Assembly (NCBI RefSeq): GCF_039544205.1
Contig: NZ_BAABLF010000001.1
Span: forward strand, 182,043 to 246,042
Direction: 5' to 3'
Length of the DNA stretch: 64,000 nt
Source: Ferrimonas gelatinilytica
Lineage (GTDB): Bacteria; Pseudomonadota; Gammaproteobacteria; Enterobacterales; Shewanellaceae
Numbering within the stretch: position 1 is the first letter of the stretch; every line of letters begins with the position of its first letter. This document shows, piece after piece, positions 60,070 to 64,000 of this stretch. A program made the translations under genes and the position numbers. The notes under the pieces were generated by a model. The model was not told the DNA's origin. It made no database searches and saw only the letters and a list, made by a program, of their open reading frames with translations.

Positions 60070-62271
60070 ATGCCCACCAATGTGAGTGCCGACGACCGGC
60101 AAACACGTCCAATGGACAACGATGAGATTGACCTGGGTCAGCTTTTTGGCCATCTCCTCGATGGCTGGAAAACCATCGCCATCATCACGGCGATCTTCGC
60201 CGTCTTCGGCATCGCCTACGCCGTTTTGGCCACGCCGAAGTACCAGGCGGATGCCCTGATCCAGGTCGAACCCAAGTCCAGCGGCATTCCCGGGCTGAGC
60301 GAGGTCTCTGAGATGTTTGCGGCCGAGAGCCAGTCCGTGACCGAGATTGAGCTGATCAAGTCCCGGATGGTGCTGGGACAGGTGGTCGACGCGCTGGACC
60401 TGACCACCCAGGTCGCCCCTGTGCGCCTGCCCGTGATCGGCAACTTCCTGGCCCGTCGCAACCAGGAGAGCCGCCCTTCCCAACTGCTCGGCTACGGCCT
60501 GGGGGGCGAGTCCATCCAGGTGGGCGAGTTCTCCGTGCCGAAAGGTCTACTGGGGAAACCCTTGGACCTCACCGTCGAGACCGCGGATCGTTACCGCCTG
60601 ACGCTGGATGGGGAAACCCTGCTCACCGGCACCGTCGGTAAGCGCGCCCAGGGCAAAGGTATCCGTCTGACCGTGACGGCCCTGAACGCCGCCGATGGCA
60701 CGGTATTCAAGCTGGTGAAGCGCTCCCGCAATGCCGCGGTTAACGATATCCGGGCCGATCTTGGGATCAGCGAGCGGGGCAGCAACTCCGGCATCCTCGC
60801 GCTGAGCTTCAAGGGTGAAGATCCGGAGGCGATCCGCGCCACCCTGGATCGTATCGCCGATTACTACCTGCTGCAGAACATCAATCGGATGTCCGCCCAG
60901 GCCGCCAACAGTCTCGATTTCCTCGATCAAAGCCTGCCCAAGGTCAAGGAAGAACTGGAAGCGGCCGAGGCGGCGCTCAACGAATACCAGAGCCAGGTTC
61001 GTACCGTGGACATGAGCCTGGAGACCGAGGCGATCCTCAAACAGGTGGTGGAGTACGAGAAGCGGTTGAACGATCTCAACATCAAGGAAACCGAGATCCA
61101 GCAGCTCTACACCAAGTCTCACCCGCTCTACCAGGCACTGATCAAACAGCGCCAGACCCTGGAGTCTCAGAAGCAGGAGTTGACCGGCCAGATCGAGGGG
61201 CTGCCCGGCGTCCAGCAGACCCTGCTGGGGCTGCGTCGCGACGTCGAGGTGGCCCAAACCATCTACGTCCAGCTGCTCAACCGGGCCCAGGAGCTCTCCA
61301 TCGTCGAGGCCAGCACCGTGGGCACGGTACGCATCATCGACAAGGCGGCACTGGCACCGGCCCCCATTGCGCCGAAAAAAGCGCTGATCGTGGTCCTGGC
61401 CACGCTGCTCGGCGGCATGCTCTCGGTAATGTTGGTCCTGGTACGGGCGATGCTCAATCGCGGCGTGGAAACGCCGGAGGAGCTGGAAGCCGCCGGCCTC
61501 TCGGTCTACGCCACGGTGCCCAAGTCGGAGTACGAGTCCAAGCTGGAGGCTGAGCAGCGCAAGCTGCCGCTGAAACAGCGACTCAACGGCGGCCATGCCC
61601 TTCTGGCGGTGGAGCATCCGGCGGACCTGACCATCGAGGCCCTGCGCAGCCTGCGCACCAGCCTGCACTTCGCCATGCTGGAAGCGCGCAACAACATCAT
61701 CATGTTCTCCGGCCCCGCCCCCAGCGTCGGCAAGAGCTTTATCTCTGCCAACCTGGCGGCGGTCATGGCACAGGCGGGGCAGCGTGTCATGTTGATCGAC
61801 GGCGACCTGCGTCGTGGTTACATGCAGCGAGTGTTCGGCCTGGCGTGGGACAACGGTCTCTCTGACCACCTGGCGGGTAAGGTTGAACGGGAGGATGCGA
61901 TTCATCGCACTGTGGTCGACAACCTCCACTTCATGCCCCGCGGCCAGGTGCCGCCCAACCCGGCGGAGCTGCTGATGCTGCCGAAGTTTACCGCGCTGAT
62001 GACCTGGGCTTCGGAGAACTACGACATGGTGATCATCGATACGCCGCCCATCCTGGCGGTCACCGATCCCGGCATCGTCGGGACCATCGCCGGCACCTCC
62101 ATCATGGTGGTGAAGCACCAGACCACGGCGCTCAAAGAGATCGAGTACTCGGTGAAGCGTTTTGCCGCCAGCGGCGTCAAGATCAAGGGGGTGATCCTCA
62201 ACCAGCAGGAGAAGTCCCGTGTCGGCGGTTACCAGTACTACCAGTACGATTACGAGCGTCACACCGGCTAA
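60070..62271 (+). CDS. wzc: Wzc-type tyrosine autokinase and polysaccharide co-polymerase
   Basis: The product is 733 residues. The N-terminal Wzz domain has a helix at about residues 35-57 and a long periplasmic region with coiled coils (about residues 280-390). A second helix at about residues 437-457 follows APIAPKKA. The cytoplasmic BY-kinase has Walker A GPAPSVGKSFISANLA (near residue 548), Walker A' MLIDGDLRRGYM and Walker B MVIIDTPPILAV. The C-terminus carries the Tyr cluster GGYQYYQYDYERHTG, the autophosphorylation site. It governs polymer length and export with Wza and Wzb. Confidence 0.96.
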   Translation: MPTNVSADDRQTRPMDNDEIDLGQLFGHLLDGWKTIAIITAIFAVFGIAYAVLATPKYQADALIQVEPKSSGIPGLSEVSEMFAAESQSVTEIELIKSRMVLGQVVDALDLTTQVAPVRLPVIGNFLARRNQESRPSQLLGYGLGGESIQVGEFSVPKGLLGKPLDLTVETADRYRLTLDGETLLTGTVGKRAQGKGIRLTVTALNAADGTVFKLVKRSRNAAVNDIRADLGISERGSNSGILALSFKGEDPEAIRATLDRIADYYLLQNINRMSAQAANSLDFLDQSLPKVKEELEAAEAALNEYQSQVRTVDMSLETEAILKQVVEYEKRLNDLNIKETEIQQLYTKSHPLYQALIKQRQTLESQKQELTGQIEGLPGVQQTLLGLRRDVEVAQTIYVQLLNRAQELSIVEASTVGTVRIIDKAALAPAPIAPKKALIVVLATLLGGMLSVMLVLVRAMLNRGVETPEELEAAGLSVYATVPKSEYESKLEAEQRKLPLKQRLNGGHALLAVEHPADLTIEALRSLRTSLHFAMLEARNNIIMFSGPAPSVGKSFISANLAAVMAQAGQRVMLIDGDLRRGYMQRVFGLAWDNGLSDHLAGKVEREDAIHRTVVDNLHFMPRGQVPPNPAELLMLPKFTALMTWASENYDMVIIDTPPILAVTDPGIVGTIAGTSIMVVKHQTTALKEIEYSVKRFAASGVKIKGVILNQQEKSRVGGYQYYQYDYERHTG

Positions 62272-62297
62272 GCTGGCCTCAGCCACCCGATAACATG

Positions 62298-62328
62298 AAA
62301 AAAGCCTCTGAAGTTCAGAGGCTTTTTT
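62298..62328. terminator. Intrinsic terminator of the wza-wzb-wzc operon
   Basis: The perfect 15-base stem AAAAAAGCCTCTGAA / TTCAGAGGCTTTTTT has a one-base loop. It is almost identical to the terminator at 57892. Confidence 0.93.
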
Positions 62329-62395
62329 GGTTAATCGTCGGCGTTCGTGAAGCGACCCATCGGGATCATGTCCCGCGCGAAATGGCCCGCAAACT

Positions 62396-62504
62396 CGTAG
62401 GTTGCTGCTGAGCCTGCGAAGCGCAACATCTCGCAATCAGGCGAGCAAAGCCCACTTATTGGAGAGATCCCGCGCTTCGCTTCGCTGTGCTCAGCGCAGG
62501 CTAC
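62396..62504. repeat. REP-like family B, single unit
   Basis: The unit opens with CGTAGGTTGCTGCTGAGCCT and GCGAAGCGCAACATC, and closes with CCCGCGCTTCGCTTCGCTGT and GCTCAGCGCAGGCTAC. It lies between the convergent wzc and response regulator genes. Confidence 0.88.
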
Positions 62505-62512
62505 AACCTTTT

Positions 62513-63655
62513 TTAGACCGAGGGCGGGGTCAGCTGAAGGTATCCCCCAGGGCGCTCCCCCTGTTGCAGCCCACCGAAGCGGTCCGACAGCAGGTCATGA
62601 CGGATCTCGGCATCCCCCTCGAACAGCACCAGTGATTGCCCGGGTCCCAGGTTTCTGAAGTGGCAGGCCGGCTGTACCTCATGCTCGACACCGATTGGGG
62701 GCGCGTTGGGGATCATGATGGGGGACAGTAGGTCCATCGGCGCCGCCTCATCCATGGCTGCCGTTCTCAGGTACGCCCGGATCCCGCTGCCGCAGCGGGC
62801 CAGGGCCACCCGGCCGGTGGAGCGACTCAGGACCACGAACACCATCTCCAGCTCGCAACCGAGCTCCGATTTGATCAACTGTTCATTCAGATAGCTGAGC
62901 ATGGCAAAGGGAGTGAGAATGGTGGTACTGCCACTGTGCTCGCAACGCTTGCGCTTCTGGTTGAAAAAGCTGCGGATCACCACGTTGAGAAAGGCACTGC
63001 TGTTCTCCCCCGGGTGCATCTTGCCCAGGTAGGTGCAGTAATGGTCGGGGCCGCAGGCAAAGCCATCGCAGATAAGATCACTGACCGGCTCGGCCTTGAA
63101 GATGGCGTAATCGAAGCGACCGCTCTGCCAAAAGGTCTGTGGCTCAGGAAAAAGCTGGGCCTGCACTAAGGTGGCGGTTTGAACATCCTCCTGGAGCAGG
63201 TCAAAATTGTCCCTCATCGCCAGCGCCGGTTCCGGCTTATCCGGCTCGGGCTCCTCAGCGGCAACCGGTTCGATATGCCCCGACTCCTCCAGGCAGTTCA
63301 GCATCGCGGTTTTGAGCAGAGTAAAATCGGATAACGGCTTCATCAGGTAATCCCAGGCCCCGTTTCTGAGCGCCAGCACCACCTCGGACATCGCCTTGTT
63401 GGCGGTGATCACGATACTGGGCAGTTCCGGATCCAGCGCCACGAGCCGGGTCAACAGTTCCTGGCCGTCCATGCGCGGCATGCTGAGATCCACCAGCACC
63501 AGATCCGGGCGGTGCCGCTCAAACGCCTCCAGCCCGTGCTGGCCATCCTCCGCTTCGAACACCGTCATCCGCTGCTGGCGGCAGTAGTCGCCGATGAGTT
63601 GACGAAATACCGGATCGTCCTCGACGATCAGTACCTTGATACCTTGTAATTCCAT
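62513..63655 (-). CDS. Response regulator with degenerate PP2C/SpoIIE-like domain (RssB-like)
   Basis: The product is 380 residues. The receiver domain has VLIVEDDPVFRQLIGDY, the phospho-acceptor Asp56 in LVLVDLSMPRMDG and Lys106 in YLMKPLSD. A linker rich in Glu and Pro leads to a PP2C-like domain (about residues 160-375) with LVQAQLFPEPQTFW. Where active SpoIIE phosphatases have a GDVSGHG metal motif, this one has YLGKMHPGENSSAF, so the key Asp is missing and the domain is probably inactive. This plan is that of RssB, the adaptor that delivers RpoS to ClpXP, and I infer such a role or a related anti-sigma switch. AGGTGG precedes the ATG. Confidence 0.8.
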   Translation of the reverse strand: MELQGIKVLIVEDDPVFRQLIGDYCRQQRMTVFEAEDGQHGLEAFERHRPDLVLVDLSMPRMDGQELLTRLVALDPELPSIVITANKAMSEVVLALRNGAWDYLMKPLSDFTLLKTAMLNCLEESGHIEPVAAEEPEPDKPEPALAMRDNFDLLQEDVQTATLVQAQLFPEPQTFWQSGRFDYAIFKAEPVSDLICDGFACGPDHYCTYLGKMHPGENSSAFLNVVIRSFFNQKRKRCEHSGSTTILTPFAMLSYLNEQLIKSELGCELEMVFVVLSRSTGRVALARCGSGIRAYLRTAAMDEAAPMDLLSPIMIPNAPPIGVEHEVQPACHFRNLGPGQSLVLFEGDAEIRHDLLSDRFGGLQQGERPGGYLQLTPPSV

Positions 63656-63750
63656 TTACCACCTGAATAATGGGCCCGCTTTGCGGGGAGACGTTGAGTC
63701 CGGTCCGGGGTCGCTTTTGTGCTTAAGCTGGGTTTTAGCTTCTGGACACC
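63656..63750. other. Upstream region of the response regulator
   Basis: This should hold the promoter of the response regulator gene. No operator is evident. Confidence 0.35.
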
Positions 63751-63914
63751 AGGCGCGAGTTCCTAGGCGCGAGTTCCTAGGCGCGAGTTCCTAAGAGCGC
63801 CCGATTTGGTACTAGGTACTAGGTTCTAGGTACTAGGTACTAGGTACTAGGTACTAGGTTCTAGGTTCTAGGTTCTAGGTTCTAGGTTCTAGGTTCTAGG
63901 TTCTAGGTTCTAGG
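63751..63914. repeat. Heptamer array, TACTAGG/TTCTAGG (15 copies) with 14-bp lead repeats
   Basis: Three copies of the 14-base unit AGGCGCGAGTTCCT lie head to tail at 63751-63792. After a short spacer, fifteen heptamers run from 63810 to 63914, with TACTAGG dominating the first half and TTCTAGG the second. The conserved palindromic flank is absent. The remaining bases to 64000 show no gene. Confidence 0.93.
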
Positions 63915-64000
63915 TGTAGACTTCCAACACGTTGTTCACACCAAGTCGGCTGACTGGTGGTTTTCTATCCAAGCTCCCGTGGGGTCTGACGTGGTTATAC

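Noticed and set aside
60547..62436. A 629-codon open frame on the minus strand opposite wzc
   Set aside because: It is the shadow of a well-defined Wzc gene, and its start lies in REP DNA.
18260..63914. CRISPR array as an explanation of the tandem repeats
   Set aside because: Repeat units are 7 bases with no spacers, and no cas genes are nearby.

Overview
The window looks like chromosome of a GC-rich marine-type gammaproteobacterium of the order Alteromonadales. The supporting signs are a DUF2982 protein, a cysD-cysN-SLC13-cysC sulfate operon, TonB-dependent maltodextrin uptake linked to maltose phosphorylase, and an RfaH/Wzz/SLBB O-antigen locus. A Ferrimonas-like host is my best guess but is not proven by anything here. 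No rRNA, tRNA, CRISPR array or prophage was found.

Layout. 1-4.3 kb: a ComEA-like DNA-binding protein, galU, a bactofilin, a DUF2982 membrane protein, an EamA permease and an ElyC/SanA protein. 4.8-12.4 kb (minus strand): glmM, a DHH phosphoesterase, and the sulfate activation operon cysD-cysN-SLC13 permease-cysC. 12.7-33.8 kb: a maltose/maltodextrin regulon made of a LacI-type regulator, two lipoprotein GH13 amylases, an MFS sugar permease, a GH31 glucosidase, a TonB-dependent receptor, beta-phosphoglucomutase, GH65 maltose phosphorylase and a cytoplasmic GH13 glucosidase. Four near-identical palindromes centred on ATACGTAT precede its four transcription units and tie them together. Starch oligomers would enter through the receptor, be trimmed in the periplasm, cross the inner membrane through the MFS carrier, and be phosphorolysed to glucose and beta-glucose-1-phosphate. 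34.3-36 kb: a BamA/TamA-like outer-membrane protein. 36.7-55.1 kb (minus strand): an O-antigen/surface polysaccharide locus (rfaH, SLBB export protein, S23 four-helix protein, wzz, wecA, rfbB, rfbA, rfbC, glycosyltransferases, wzy, wzx, acetyltransferase, reductase/epimerase, ugd, galU, galE). Its variable core (about 40.2-48.5 kb) is visibly AT-rich, which suggests horizontal acquisition. 56.3-63.7 kb: a POT peptide permease, a second polysaccharide system (wza-wzb-wzc) and an RssB-like response regulator.

The most unusual content is between the genes. (i) At least eleven intergenic places carry arrays or debris of a heptanucleotide repeat, TTCTAGG and its variants TGCTAGG, TACTAGG, TTCTGGG and TTCTCGG. 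Four copies share a conserved downstream module with a CCGGGTACCCGG palindrome. The TAG-bearing arrays put stop codons in all six frames, and at least one gene ends inside one. (ii) Two families of REP/BIME-like palindromic repeats occur. One flanks a REP-associated tyrosine transposase (RAYT) at 31245-31748. The other has no transposase in the window. Together these suggest an unusually repeat-rich intergenic landscape that merits a genome-wide survey.
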